Shown here: positions 9,330 through 17,191 of the stretch, one piece after another | Layout of the letters: each line of letters opens with the position of its first letter | Numbering within the stretch: the stretch's first letter is position 1 | Origin: Palsa-504 sp963795795 | Lineage (GTDB): Bacteria > Actinomycetota > Actinomycetes > Streptosporangiales > Streptosporangiaceae | Direction of reading: 5' to 3' | Length of the DNA stretch: 64,000 nt | NCBI GenBank assembly: GCA_963795795.1 | Contig: CAWCJS010000034.1 | Location: 124,001-188,000, forward strand | Notes under the pieces: generated by a model | The model's input: only the letters and a program-made list of their open reading frames with translations | What the model was told of the DNA's origin: nothing | Databases searched by the model: none | Program-made: the position numbers and the translations under genes

Positions 9330-10097
9330 ATGGAGCCGTTCGACCCGACCAAGCCGAACATCGCCCGCGTCTGGGACTACTGGCTAGGCGGGAAGGATAA
9401 CTTCGCGGCCGACCGCGAGCTCGCGGAGAAGATGCTGGCGGTGCACCCGGTCTCGGCGCAGATGGCCCGGGAGAACCGGCAGTTCCTCCGGCGGGCCGTC
9501 AGCTACGTGGCGGCGCGCGGGATCCGGCAGTTTATCGATGTGGGCGCCGGCCTGCCGACCGCGGTGAACACGCACGACATCGCCCGGCAGGCCGACCCGC
9601 AAGCCCGGGTGGCGTACGTCGACAACGACCCGATCGTGATCTCGCACGCCCGCAACCTGCTGGCCAGGAGCGCGGGGGTGATCGCGGTGCCCGGCGACAT
9701 GCGCCACCCCGGAGCCATCCTGGCTGACGCCGGGCTGACGGAACTGATCGACCTGGCCGAGCCCGCCTGCGTGATCATGTCCGCCGTGCTGCACTTCGCC
9801 GACGCCGGGACCGCCCGCGACGTGGCCGCCGCCTTTGCCCGGGCGATCGTCCCCGGCAGCTACCTGATCATCTCCGTCGGTTCCGGCAACCCGTCCGAGG
9901 GGGAGAACTTCACCTCGGCGTACACCGCCGCCCGGGTCTACATCCACTCGCCGGCCGAGGTCCTGAGCTTCTTCGGCAACCTCGAGCTCGTGCCGCCAGG
10001 CGTGGTCTCGGTGCTGGGCTGGTACGGCGACGACCCGGCCCTGGGCGCGGAGCCGCGCACGTCGACCTTCCTGTGCGGCGTAGCCCGCAAGCCGTAG
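9330..10097 (+). CDS. SAM-dependent methyltransferase of the DUF574 family
   Basis: The 255-residue protein opens with DPTKPNIARVWDYWLGGKDNF, the signature of the actinobacterial DUF574 / S-adenosyl methyltransferase family. The SAM-binding Rossmann motif is FIDVGAGLPT (about residue 70), followed by an acidic strand end in VAYVDNDPIV. ATG at 9330 has GGGAGGAAACC just upstream as ribosome binding site. These genes are numerous in actinomycetes and their substrates are largely unknown. No neighbour suggests a pathway. Confidence 0.9.
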   Translation: MEPFDPTKPNIARVWDYWLGGKDNFAADRELAEKMLAVHPVSAQMARENRQFLRRAVSYVAARGIRQFIDVGAGLPTAVNTHDIARQADPQARVAYVDNDPIVISHARNLLARSAGVIAVPGDMRHPGAILADAGLTELIDLAEPACVIMSAVLHFADAGTARDVAAAFARAIVPGSYLIISVGSGNPSEGENFTSAYTAARVYIHSPAEVLSFFGNLELVPPGVVSVLGWYGDDPALGAEPRTSTFLCGVARKP

Positions 10098-10138
10098 CAC
10101 GGGTGCTCACCCCGGCCGCGGCGGCCGGGTCAGGCGCC

Positions 10139-10612
10139 TCAGCCGTCGGAGCGGATGTCGTCGTCGTCTTCCTCGACGACGTGCATGGCGGCTTCCTCGG
10201 CGGTGGCCCCGCCGCCGTCGATGCCCTCGTCGCGGGCCAGCAGGTCGGTCACCCTGACCGGGTGGGAACCCTCGTCCGGGGCCACCAGGCGCCCGGCCCG
10301 CGGGTCGGGGCCGTCGTCGAGCAGGAGGCCGTCCACGTCCTCGTCCCCGGCGTCCTCGTCGCCCTCGATGTCCTCCAGGTCCTCGTCGTCGACGTCGAAC
10401 GCCTGGTCGGGCTCCTCCTCGGCCAGGAGTTCGTCCAGGGACTCGCGGTCGTCCCCATCGCCGCGCCTGATCGCGCCGGTCCACCGCTCCGGCGGGACGA
10501 CCCCGCGGTCCAGCGGGTCGTCGCCCGGAGCGCCGGTGAGCGTGTCCGTGGAGTCCGCGACCTCGTAGTCCTCGAGGTCGGCGGACTCGTGGGGGGTCTC
10601 GTCGGGCATCAT
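10139..10612 (-). CDS. Acidic DUF5709-type protein of unknown function
   Basis: This 157-residue protein is strongly acidic, with runs such as DDEDLEDIEGDEDAGDED. It ends with the conserved block GRLVAPDEG ... DEGIDGGGATAEEAAMHVV seen in the actinobacterial DUF5709 family. It has no membrane segment or signal peptide and is probably a disordered cytosolic protein. ATG at 10612 is followed directly by a second ATG. It lies 42 bp from the convergent methyltransferase gene. No function is known to me. Confidence 0.82.
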   Translation of the reverse strand: MMPDETPHESADLEDYEVADSTDTLTGAPGDDPLDRGVVPPERWTGAIRRGDGDDRESLDELLAEEEPDQAFDVDDEDLEDIEGDEDAGDEDVDGLLLDDGPDPRAGRLVAPDEGSHPVRVTDLLARDEGIDGGGATAEEAAMHVVEEDDDDIRSDG

Positions 10613-10695
10613 CAGCTCCTATCGCCAGGCTTTCGCCTATCCGGCCACCGCGGGCCGATGCCCGCCGCAGCTCGATTACGTGCGCGTGGTCCAGT

Positions 10696-11469
10696 TCAGC
10701 GCGCCGCCCAGATTCCGCCGTCGACCGGGATGATGGCGCCGGTGACGTAGGCCGAGCCGCGGCCGGACAGGAAGACCGCCACGCCGGCCATGTCGTCCGG
10801 GCGGCCGATGCGGCCGAGCGGGGAGGTGGCGGCGATCTCGTCGCCCAGCGCCTCCAGCGTCGCGGCCATCATCTTGGACTCGAACGGGCCTGGGGCGACC
10901 GCGTTGACGGTGATGTGCCGCGGGCCGAGCTCGCGGGCCAGGACGCGGGTGAGCTGGTGCAGGCCAGCCTTGCTGGCCGCGTAGGAGTAGGTCGGGAAAT
11001 CCGGGACCCGAAGCCCGTCGATGCTGCCCACGTTGATCACCCTAGCCGGGTCGTCGGCGGTCCCCGCCGCCTCCAGCAGCGGCAGGAACGCCCGGGTGAG
11101 GTAGAACGGCGCCTTGAGGTTGAGGTCCACGACCTTGTTCCAGCCCACGGCGGGGAAGTCCGCGAGCGGCGCGGCCCAGTTGGTCCCCGCGTTGTTGACC
11201 AGGATGTGCACGCCCTCCTCCGACCGGGCGACCTCGGCGGCCAGCCGCTGGCATTCCTCCTCGCTGGCCACGTCGGCGGGCACCGAAATCACGACGCCAT
11301 ACTTGGAGAGCTCCTCAACGGCGGCGAGACCCGTTTCGGGATTGCGTGAGCTGACGTAGACCGACGCGCCCGCCTGCAGCAGGCCGCGCGCGATCATCAG
11401 GCCGATCCCGCGGGTCCCGCCAGAGACAACGGCGACCTTGCCGGTGAGATCGAACAGGTCCACGGGCAC
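10696..11469 (-). CDS. Short-chain dehydrogenase/reductase (SDR)
   Basis: A classical SDR of 257 residues. It has the NAD(P)-binding TGKVAVVSGGTRGIG at the N-terminus, NNAG at about residue 92, the active-site Ser, and YSYAASKAG carrying the Tyr and Lys. The C-terminal GAIIPVDGGIWA is typical of 3-oxoacyl-ACP reductase or gluconate 5-dehydrogenase-like members. Arg at the end of the first beta-alpha unit suggests NADPH, but this is an inference. The gene stands alone, 63 bp from the SRPBCC gene stop. Substrate is unknown. Confidence 0.9.
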   Translation of the reverse strand: MPVDLFDLTGKVAVVSGGTRGIGLMIARGLLQAGASVYVSSRNPETGLAAVEELSKYGVVISVPADVASEEECQRLAAEVARSEEGVHILVNNAGTNWAAPLADFPAVGWNKVVDLNLKAPFYLTRAFLPLLEAAGTADDPARVINVGSIDGLRVPDFPTYSYAASKAGLHQLTRVLARELGPRHITVNAVAPGPFESKMMAATLEALGDEIAATSPLGRIGRPDDMAGVAVFLSGRGSAYVTGAIIPVDGGIWAAR

Positions 11470-11532
11470 CCTCCAGTCCGTCAGCTTGGCGTCGGCGCCG
11501 GTGCTATCGAGGCATTGTAGGCCCGCCGGGCC

Positions 11533-12090
11533 TCAGCCGGGCGAGCGGACGTACCCCCGGGCCACGGTCCTCGCCAGGATGCCGAGCGTGGCCCGCAGCG
11601 CCGACTCGGGGACCACGGGGAAGATCCCCGCGTCGCGCCACGTCTGGTGGATGGCGGACCAGTCGTAATACGAGGTGACCAGCGTGCCCCCGTCGGCGGG
11701 CTCGAGCGTGTACCCGTAGACGTGGCCGATCTGCGGGCGGATCCGGCCGAGGATCGTCCAGGCGATCTCCCGGTCGGGCACCAGCGTGGTGATCGTCACG
11801 GTCACGTCGTAACGGCCCAGCGGGTAGTCGTTCAGCGCCTCGCGGTCCATGTGCACCACGAAGGTGTCGCCGGCGGCGGTGACCGGCTCCCCCGTGGCAT
11901 CCATCAGCATCCCCGAGCTGTCGATCGCCACGTGGCCCTGCGGATCGCACAGCACGCGGAAGATCGCCGCTGCGTCGGCTTCGATCAGCCGCTGGACTTC
12001 CAGGCGCTCCACGGTTGTGGGCTCAGCGTCGGTCATGGGCTCAGCGTCGGTCATGGGCTCAGCGTCGGTCATGGGCTCAGCGTCGGTCAT
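11533..12090 (-). CDS. SRPBCC (START-like) family protein with a repeated start region
   Basis: The 185-residue protein has a START/Bet v1-like ligand-binding fold: an amphipathic N-terminal segment (VERLEVQRLIEADAAAIFRVLCDP), a beta-rich centre, and a C-terminal helix. Its N-terminus is MTDAEP repeated four times, encoded by four 18-bp repeats, each with its own in-frame ATG (12090, 12072, 12054, 12036). The outermost ATG overlaps the stop of the upstream hydrolase gene as ATGA, which favours 12090 and suggests translational coupling. Ligand or enzymatic role is unknown. Confidence 0.85.
   Translation of the reverse strand: MTDAEPMTDAEPMTDAEPMTDAEPTTVERLEVQRLIEADAAAIFRVLCDPQGHVAIDSSGMLMDATGEPVTAAGDTFVVHMDREALNDYPLGRYDVTVTITTLVPDREIAWTILGRIRPQIGHVYGYTLEPADGGTLVTSYYDWSAIHQTWRDAGIFPVVPESALRATLGILARTVARGYVRSPG
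12019..12090 (-). repeat. Four 18-bp direct repeats, each carrying an in-frame ATG
   Basis: ATGACCGACGCTGAGCCC is repeated four times without change at the 5' end of the SRPBCC gene, with ATGs 18 bp apart at 12090, 12072, 12054 and 12036 (minus strand). Each unit adds the hexapeptide MTDAEP. Confidence 0.93.
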
Positions 12091-12842
12091 GGGCTCATCG
12101 TCCCACCGGGCGGGTCCCAGTCCGTCGGCAGCGTCGCCGAGGGGCCGGTCAGCGCGGCGGGGTTCACGCGCCTGACGATCTCGTTCAGCACGATGCGCAC
12201 GTAGGGCTCACCGACCCACAGGTGCCTGGCGCCGGCCACTCCGATCACCTCGGCCTGGGGTACCCGCGCGAACCGCCGGCGTGCCTCGTCGGGGCGCAGG
12301 TAATCGTCCAGCTCGGGGACCAGGACCGTCAGCGGCAGCCCGGAGGCCGCCCAGCGGTCCAGGTCGGCGTCACCAGCCCGGCGCAGCGGCGGCGACAGCA
12401 AGATGGCGCCCGCTACGGCGCCGGGATCCTCCAGGCCCCACCTCAGGGCCAGCTCGGTGCCGAACGACCAGCCGAGCAGCCACCGGCGGGGCAGCCCGGC
12501 GTCGGCCGCATACCGAATCGCGGCGGCCACGTCGTACCGTTCGTCCTCCCCGAAGCCGAACGTGCCCTCGCTCGTCCCCTGCTCCGAGGTGGTGCCGCGG
12601 GTGTTGAAGCGCAGCACGGCCAGCCCGGCCAGGGCCGGGAGCCGGAACGCCGCCTTCTTGAGCAGGTGGCTGTCCATCATGCCGCCGGCCGTGGGCAGCG
12701 GGTGCAGGCAGACCAGCGTCGCGACCGGATCGGCGTCGGCGGGCAGCGCCAGCTCGCCGACCAGCGCCAGTCCATCCTGCGTGTGCAGGGTGACCGGGGT
12801 GCGCCGCGCCGGGAGCACCGTGGCCGGCCTGATCTCGCTCAC
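12087..12842 (-). CDS. Alpha/beta hydrolase
   Basis: A 251-residue alpha/beta hydrolase starting at GTG 12842 (VSEIRPATVL). The fold is shown by TLVCLHPLPTAGG (oxyanion region), FNTRGTTSEQG, and the nucleophile elbow LLGWSFGTEL, with Ser in GWSFG at about residue 122. A late His is in GARHLWVG. An acid residue lies in the strand VLVPELDDY. It overlaps the SRPBCC gene by 4 bp, so the two are probably co-translated. The family resembles serine-dependent esterase/dienelactone-like hydrolases, but the substrate is not evident. Confidence 0.86.
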   Translation of the reverse strand: MSEIRPATVLPARRTPVTLHTQDGLALVGELALPADADPVATLVCLHPLPTAGGMMDSHLLKKAAFRLPALAGLAVLRFNTRGTTSEQGTSEGTFGFGEDERYDVAAAIRYAADAGLPRRWLLGWSFGTELALRWGLEDPGAVAGAILLSPPLRRAGDADLDRWAASGLPLTVLVPELDDYLRPDEARRRFARVPQAEVIGVAGARHLWVGEPYVRIVLNEIVRRVNPAALTGPSATLPTDWDPPGGTMSP

Positions 12843-12891
12843 TGGTGCACCATCCCTAGGTCGGCAGTTGTAGGGCTCACGCTCTGCCCTC

Positions 12892-13176
12892 CTATCCCCG
12901 CGGCCTGCGACGGAGCCGGTTGGTCCAGCACGCGCGGTGCCAGTGCCTGCGCTCCTCGAGGCCGACGTTGATCCCGTCGGCGGGCCAGGCCACGACGTGC
13001 GGCGTGCCCGGCGTGATCTCCTGGTCGCACCCCGGGCACCGGTACGCCTTGGCCGTCCCCGCGCCGGGCACCGGCCGGACCACCCAGTCCCCGTCGGGCC
13101 AGGTTTCCACGCGCTCAGGCCCGGGCACGGGCTCCGGGGGGCCTGAGCGCTCACGGCGGAACCGGCGCGGGCTCAC
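12892..13176 (-). CDS. Conserved small protein with a zinc-ribbon-like CxxC
   Basis: About 94 residues starting from GTG 13176 (VSPRRFRRERSG). A central YRCPGCDQEI and a downstream RHWHRAC could together bind zinc (CxxC plus His/Cys). The N-terminus is basic and proline-rich. It sits head to head with nucS across about 45 bp, an arrangement I recall from other actinomycetes. In-frame codons extend upstream to 13233, but the GTG fits homologues better. Function is not known. Confidence 0.72.
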   Translation of the reverse strand: MSPRRFRRERSGPPEPVPGPERVETWPDGDWVVRPVPGAGTAKAYRCPGCDQEITPGTPHVVAWPADGINVGLEERRHWHRACWTNRLRRRPRG

Positions 13177-13219
13177 GCCTGCCCACCCTATGCTCGAGCG
13201 CCCAGTAGAGTTACCCGAC

Positions 13220-13876
13220 GTGCGGCTCGTCATCGCGCGGTGCAGCGTCGACTACGTCGGCAGGCTCACCGCCCACCTCCCGGAGGCCCGGCGCCTGATC
13301 CTCGTCAAGGCCGACGGGTCCGTCCAGATCCACTCCGACGGCGGCTCCTACAAGCCGCTGAACTGGATGTCGCCGCCGTGCAAGGTGACCGAGGAACCCG
13401 GCCGGTGGTCGGTCACCGGTAAGGGCGGCGAGACGCTGACGATCATGATCAGCGAGGTGCTCAGCGACACGTCGGCCGAGCTGGGCACCGAGCCCGGCCT
13501 GGTCAAGGACGGCGTGGAGGCGCACCTGCAGGAACTGCTCGCCGCGCAGCTCGACCTGCTGGGCGACGGCTGGCGCCTGGTCCGCCGCGAGTACCCGACG
13601 CCGATCGGCCCGGTCGACATCATGTGCCGGGACAGCGCGGGGCGCAGCGTGGCCATCGAGATCAAGCGCCGGGGCGAGATCGACGGCGTGGAGCAGCTCA
13701 CCAGATACCTGGACCTGCTGAACCGGGACCCGCTGCTGGCCCCGGTGCACGGCGTGTTCGCCGCCCAGGAGATCAAGCCGCAGGCCCGCGTCCTGGCCAC
13801 CGACCGCGGCATCCGCTGCGTCACCCTGGACTACGACACCATGCGCGGCGTGGAACCGGACAACACGCTGTTCTGA
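13220..13876 (+). CDS. nucS: Endonuclease NucS (EndoMS), mismatch-directed nuclease
   Basis: The 218-residue protein starts at GTG 13220 (VRLVIARCSVDYVGRL). The N-terminal DNA-binding/dimerisation domain (to about residue 110) is followed by a RecB-like nuclease domain. Expected catalytic residues are in GPVDIMCRD and AIEIKRRGEIDGVEQLTRYL (an E-x-K arrangement). In actinobacteria lacking MutS/MutL, NucS makes double-strand cuts at mismatches and limits mutation. The C-terminal tail ending in DNTLF fits a beta-clamp interaction, though I infer that from family knowledge. Confidence 0.95.
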   Translation: MRLVIARCSVDYVGRLTAHLPEARRLILVKADGSVQIHSDGGSYKPLNWMSPPCKVTEEPGRWSVTGKGGETLTIMISEVLSDTSAELGTEPGLVKDGVEAHLQELLAAQLDLLGDGWRLVRREYPTPIGPVDIMCRDSAGRSVAIEIKRRGEIDGVEQLTRYLDLLNRDPLLAPVHGVFAAQEIKPQARVLATDRGIRCVTLDYDTMRGVEPDNTLF

Positions 13877-13984
13877 CCGGCCGGTCTTGACTCTCCGGTC
13901 ACGGGAGACTAAAGGGTCGGGGCATGGCCGCTCTCGGCGCCCGCTTCGGTATCTCGCGCGAGCCGATCCGCGAGCACTACCTGG

Positions 13985-15247
13985 TTACGGCGTTCGACAC
14001 TGACGATCAGTCTCGTCACGTGACCGAGGTCGGCTGGCCCGTCTTCCGGACCACGCCCGCCACCGAGCCCAGTGACCAGCACCGTGCGGGCTCAGCACGC
14101 CGGCGGCCGCGGCGACGCCGACCGCGAGGGCGGCCGGGATCAGCAGCGCGTCGCGCAGGCCTACGCCCGAGGCGGCCGCGCCGATGGCGACCGGGCCGGT
14201 CAGCAGGCCGGAGTACGCCACCGCGGCGATCCGCCCGATGTTCCGCCCGGCGTGGGCCGGGTCCAGCCGGGCCGCCGAGGTGACGACCTGCGGGAAGATC
14301 CCGGCCAGGCCGATGCCCAGCAGCGCGAACCCGGCGATCCCCGCGGCCGGGGTGCCGATGAGCAGGCCCGCGGCGAGGCCGAGCCCGGCCACCAGCCCGC
14401 TGGCGCGGACCAGCGCCACCGAGCCGAACCTGGCCGCCAGCCGGTCGCCCGCCAGCCGCCCGGCGGCCATCATGACCGAGAACGCGGCGAGCCCCACGGC
14501 CGCGACGCCAGCGGACGTGCCGAGGTTGGCGTGGAGGTAGACCGCGCTCCAGTCGCCCGCCGAGCCCTCGCCGAGCTGCCCGGCCAGGGCGAGCAGGCCC
14601 AGCACCCAGATGATCGCGGCGATCTGGCCCGCTGAATGCCGCGGCTGATCGCCGGGCCGGACGGCCTCGGCCGGGACGGGCGGCAGGACCACCCACCGCC
14701 CGGCGAGCAGGACGAAGACGGCCAGCGGCAGGGCCACGGCGGCGAACGTCGGCAGCGGCCCCAGCGCCAGCGCCGCGAAGATCCCGCCGACCCCGGCCCC
14801 GGCTAGGCCGGCGATGCTGTAGCCGGCGTGCAGGGAGGACATGATGGGCCGGCCGTAGGCCACCTCCAGGCGGGCCGCGCAGGTGTTCATCGCCACGTCG
14901 AGCAGCCCGGCCACCATCCCGAACCAGGCCAGGGCCACCACCAGGACCGGGAGGTTACGGATCTGCGGACCGACGCCGATCAGGACGAGCGCTGCGGCCA
15001 CGAGCAGGCCCCCGGTCCGCAGCACGCGCGCCGGGCCGAACCGGTCGACGGTGCGCCCGCTCAGCCTCAGCGTGAGCACGGCGCCGGCGGGCACCGCGAA
15101 CAGCGCCAGTCCGAGGCCGCCGTCGCTCAGGTGCAGCGCTTCCTTGATGGCCGGCAGCCTGGCGCTCCAGGTCGCCGTGGCGGCGCCGAGCACGAAGAAG
15201 TAGCCGAATACGGCGGTCCTGACTCGCCGTAGCTCGCCGGGCGTCAC
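13985..15247 (-). CDS. MFS transporter
   Basis: A 420-residue major facilitator protein with about twelve hydrophobic segments. It opens with VRTAVFGYFFVLGAATATWSARLP, which resembles the YbjJ-like MFS group. The A-motif equivalent is GRTVDRFGPARVLR. GTG at 15247 overlaps the DeoR-family regulator stop as GTGA, so the pair is an operon and the regulator probably controls the transporter. The last 40 residues are basic and not membrane-like. The transported compound is unknown; the DeoR partner suggests a sugar or a sugar-phosphate effector. Confidence 0.88.
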   Translation of the reverse strand: MTPGELRRVRTAVFGYFFVLGAATATWSARLPAIKEALHLSDGGLGLALFAVPAGAVLTLRLSGRTVDRFGPARVLRTGGLLVAAALVLIGVGPQIRNLPVLVVALAWFGMVAGLLDVAMNTCAARLEVAYGRPIMSSLHAGYSIAGLAGAGVGGIFAALALGPLPTFAAVALPLAVFVLLAGRWVVLPPVPAEAVRPGDQPRHSAGQIAAIIWVLGLLALAGQLGEGSAGDWSAVYLHANLGTSAGVAAVGLAAFSVMMAAGRLAGDRLAARFGSVALVRASGLVAGLGLAAGLLIGTPAAGIAGFALLGIGLAGIFPQVVTSAARLDPAHAGRNIGRIAAVAYSGLLTGPVAIGAAASGVGLRDALLIPAALAVGVAAAAGVLSPHGAGHWARWRAWSGRRASRPRSRDETDRQCRTP

Positions 15248-16005
15248 GCGATCACCACGTCCAGGCCCGCCTCGGTCAGCCAGGCGCGGTCAGCGTCCGC
15301 CAGTTCGGCGTCGGTGACCAGGATGCTCGCGACGCCCAGCCCGCCGATCCTGGCGAAACCCACCTGGCCGATCTTGGACGAGTCGCACGCCACCACGGTC
15401 CGCCGGGCGCTGCGCAGGGCCGCCCGCTTGACCGCCACGTCGTCCAGGCTGAAGTCGGTGAAGCCGTCGTCACAGGACAGGCCGCCGACGGCCATCACGT
15501 ACGTGTCGAACCGCAGCCCGGCGATGACCCCCTGGGTCACATCCCCCACGAGCATCTGCTCGCCCGGCCGTACCTCGCCGCCGGGCACCAGCAGCCGGAT
15601 TCCCGGCCGGTCGGCCAGCACCCCGGCGGCCTGCAGGCCCAGGGGGCAGACGAGCAGGTTGGCGCGGTCGCGCAGGGCCCGGGCGACCTCGAACGCCGTC
15701 GTGCCCGCGTCGACGATCACCGTCTCGCCGGGCAGGATCAGCTCGGCGGTGCGTACCCCGATCGCCCGCTTGGCCGGCTGGCGTTCGTACGCCCGGGCCG
15801 CGTAAGGGACCTCGAAGCTGCGCGAGACGGTCGTCACCGCGCCGCCGTGGTACCGCCGGGCCAGGCCCTCGTGCTCGAGGAACTCCAGGTCACGCCGCGC
15901 GGTCATCTCCGAGACCGCCAGCTCCCTGCTCAGCTCGGCGACCGAGACCTGCCCTTGTTCGCGCAGCAGGCGGACCACCGCCGCCCGGCGTTCCGCAACC
16001 TCCAC
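15244..16005 (-). CDS. DeoR/GlpR-family transcriptional regulator
   Basis: A 253-residue protein. The N-terminal DeoR winged helix (RRAAVVRLLREQGQVSVAEL, then SEMTARRDLEFLEHEGLARR) is followed by the ISOCOT-fold sugar-phosphate sensor. That domain includes VDAGTTAFEVARAL (effector pocket) and CDSSKIGQVGFARIG near the C-terminus. Start is GTG 16005. It overlaps the downstream MFS gene by 4 bp. Members usually repress nearby sugar genes and respond to phosphorylated sugars. Confidence 0.92.
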   Translation of the reverse strand: MEVAERRAAVVRLLREQGQVSVAELSRELAVSEMTARRDLEFLEHEGLARRYHGGAVTTVSRSFEVPYAARAYERQPAKRAIGVRTAELILPGETVIVDAGTTAFEVARALRDRANLLVCPLGLQAAGVLADRPGIRLLVPGGEVRPGEQMLVGDVTQGVIAGLRFDTYVMAVGGLSCDDGFTDFSLDDVAVKRAALRSARRTVVACDSSKIGQVGFARIGGLGVASILVTDAELADADRAWLTEAGLDVVIA

Positions 16006-16056
16006 ATGTCGTTTCTAGCACGCGTAACGGTGCTTTGAACAGTATCGGTGTGAGAA

Positions 16057-17002
16057 TCAGAGGGCCGGCTTCGGGGTGTAGCCGAGCGCGTGGGCGGCTG
16101 CGGCGGCCACCGCGCCGCGGTCCGCCAGGGCTGGCTGCGGCCGGCCGTTCACCGTGATCGCCGTGCCGCCGCAGCTGATCGAGTTCGCAAAGATCACGAC
16201 GGCGGGACGCGCGTGCCGCGATACCGACAGGGCCAGGTGGTAGGTCACGAAGATGGCCGGGCAGCTGATCGCCACGGGCGGTTCGGCCGGCGACCGGTCG
16301 AGCGCCGCGGCGAGCCGGGCGATGTCCGCCTGCGAGGTCACGACCTTGTGGATCGTGCGCGTCGTGCGGCCGCCGACGGAGACGGTCATGGTCAGGACGT
16401 GATAGCGCGCCGGGTCGACGTACTCGGCGGCGCTGCGCGACGGGTACCAGATGACCTGCGCGTCGGCCCGCAGCCGCGACCCGCCGGATCCGTCCGGCAC
16501 CATGGCGAGGACGACCTGCGCCGAGTAGATGCCCGCCGGGACCGGCTGGGCGAGGTAGCTGACGTCCAGTGTCGTCGGCTCGCCCGGGCCGGACAACTGG
16601 CCCGTGCCGAACGAGGTCATGCCGTCCGGCACGTGCGCCACCAGGTAACTGGACAGTGCGCGCAGGCGGCTCCGCCACGGCGAAGAACCGGTGCTCATCG
16701 ACCCGGGCGCCGGCGGCCTCGTACGCGGGCTGGCTCAGGAACGGCGGCGCGGGCGTGTCCGGCAGCCGGCGCGTGCCCGCCGGCAGGCGCAGCCGGGACA
16801 GGAGCAGCCTGGCCAGCGCGTCCGCTTGCGCCCGGTTGCCCGCGGGCGGGGCGGCGATCCCCGGCGCCGCCGACCCGAGCTCGCCGGGGATCGGGCTCGG
16901 GTCGCTGGCGGGACGTGCGCTGACGGTCCCGCACCCCGTCAGGCTCGCCGCCGTCAGACTTGCCGCCGCCAGAACCAGGATCGCCCCGGTCATTACTCGC
17001 AT
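16057..17002 (-). pseudogene. Putative secreted lipoprotein, frameshifted
   Basis: The start at 17002 gives a lipoprotein signal peptide with lipobox LTGC (MRVMTGAILVLAAASLTAASLTGCG). The frame continues through VDEHRFFAV and then fails near 16657-16664, in the run TGCGCGCA. A shifted frame carries on naturally (LSSYLVAHVPDGMTSFG ... ALGYTPKPAL) to 16057. The whole would be about 315 residues, exported and lipid-anchored, with no recognised catalytic domain. One base appears extra, or two are missing. It may be a pseudogene or a sequence error. Confidence 0.72.
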
Positions 17003-17004
17003 GG

Positions 17005-17191
17005 CCTGCCTCCCGTCGTCCGCTGGCGGTTAGACGCCGGGCGGGCCCCTGCGGTTCCGGTCACTGCCCGCGCAGCCTGCCTCCGGGCGTCCGCTGGCGG
17101 TTAGACGCCGGGCGGGGCCCTGCGGTTCCGGTCACTGCCCGCCTAGCCTGCCTCCGGGCGTCCGCTGGCGGTTAGACGCCGGGCGGGGCCC
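17005..17191. repeat. 71-bp tandem repeat, about 2.6 copies
   Basis: Copies begin at 17005, 17076 and 17147 (CCTGCCTCC...), exactly 71 bp apart and almost identical. Each contains GCTGGCGGTTAGACGCCGGGCGG, which is also the 3' end and stop region of the RibD-like gene. The repeat therefore looks like amplification of that gene's terminal segment into the intergenic space before the lipoprotein gene. Confidence 0.92.

Noticed and set aside
13924..14283. Plus-strand frame starting MAALGARFGISREPIREHYL after nucS
   Set aside because: It soon becomes antisense MFS-gene shadow, with Arg-rich composition and no ribosome binding site.
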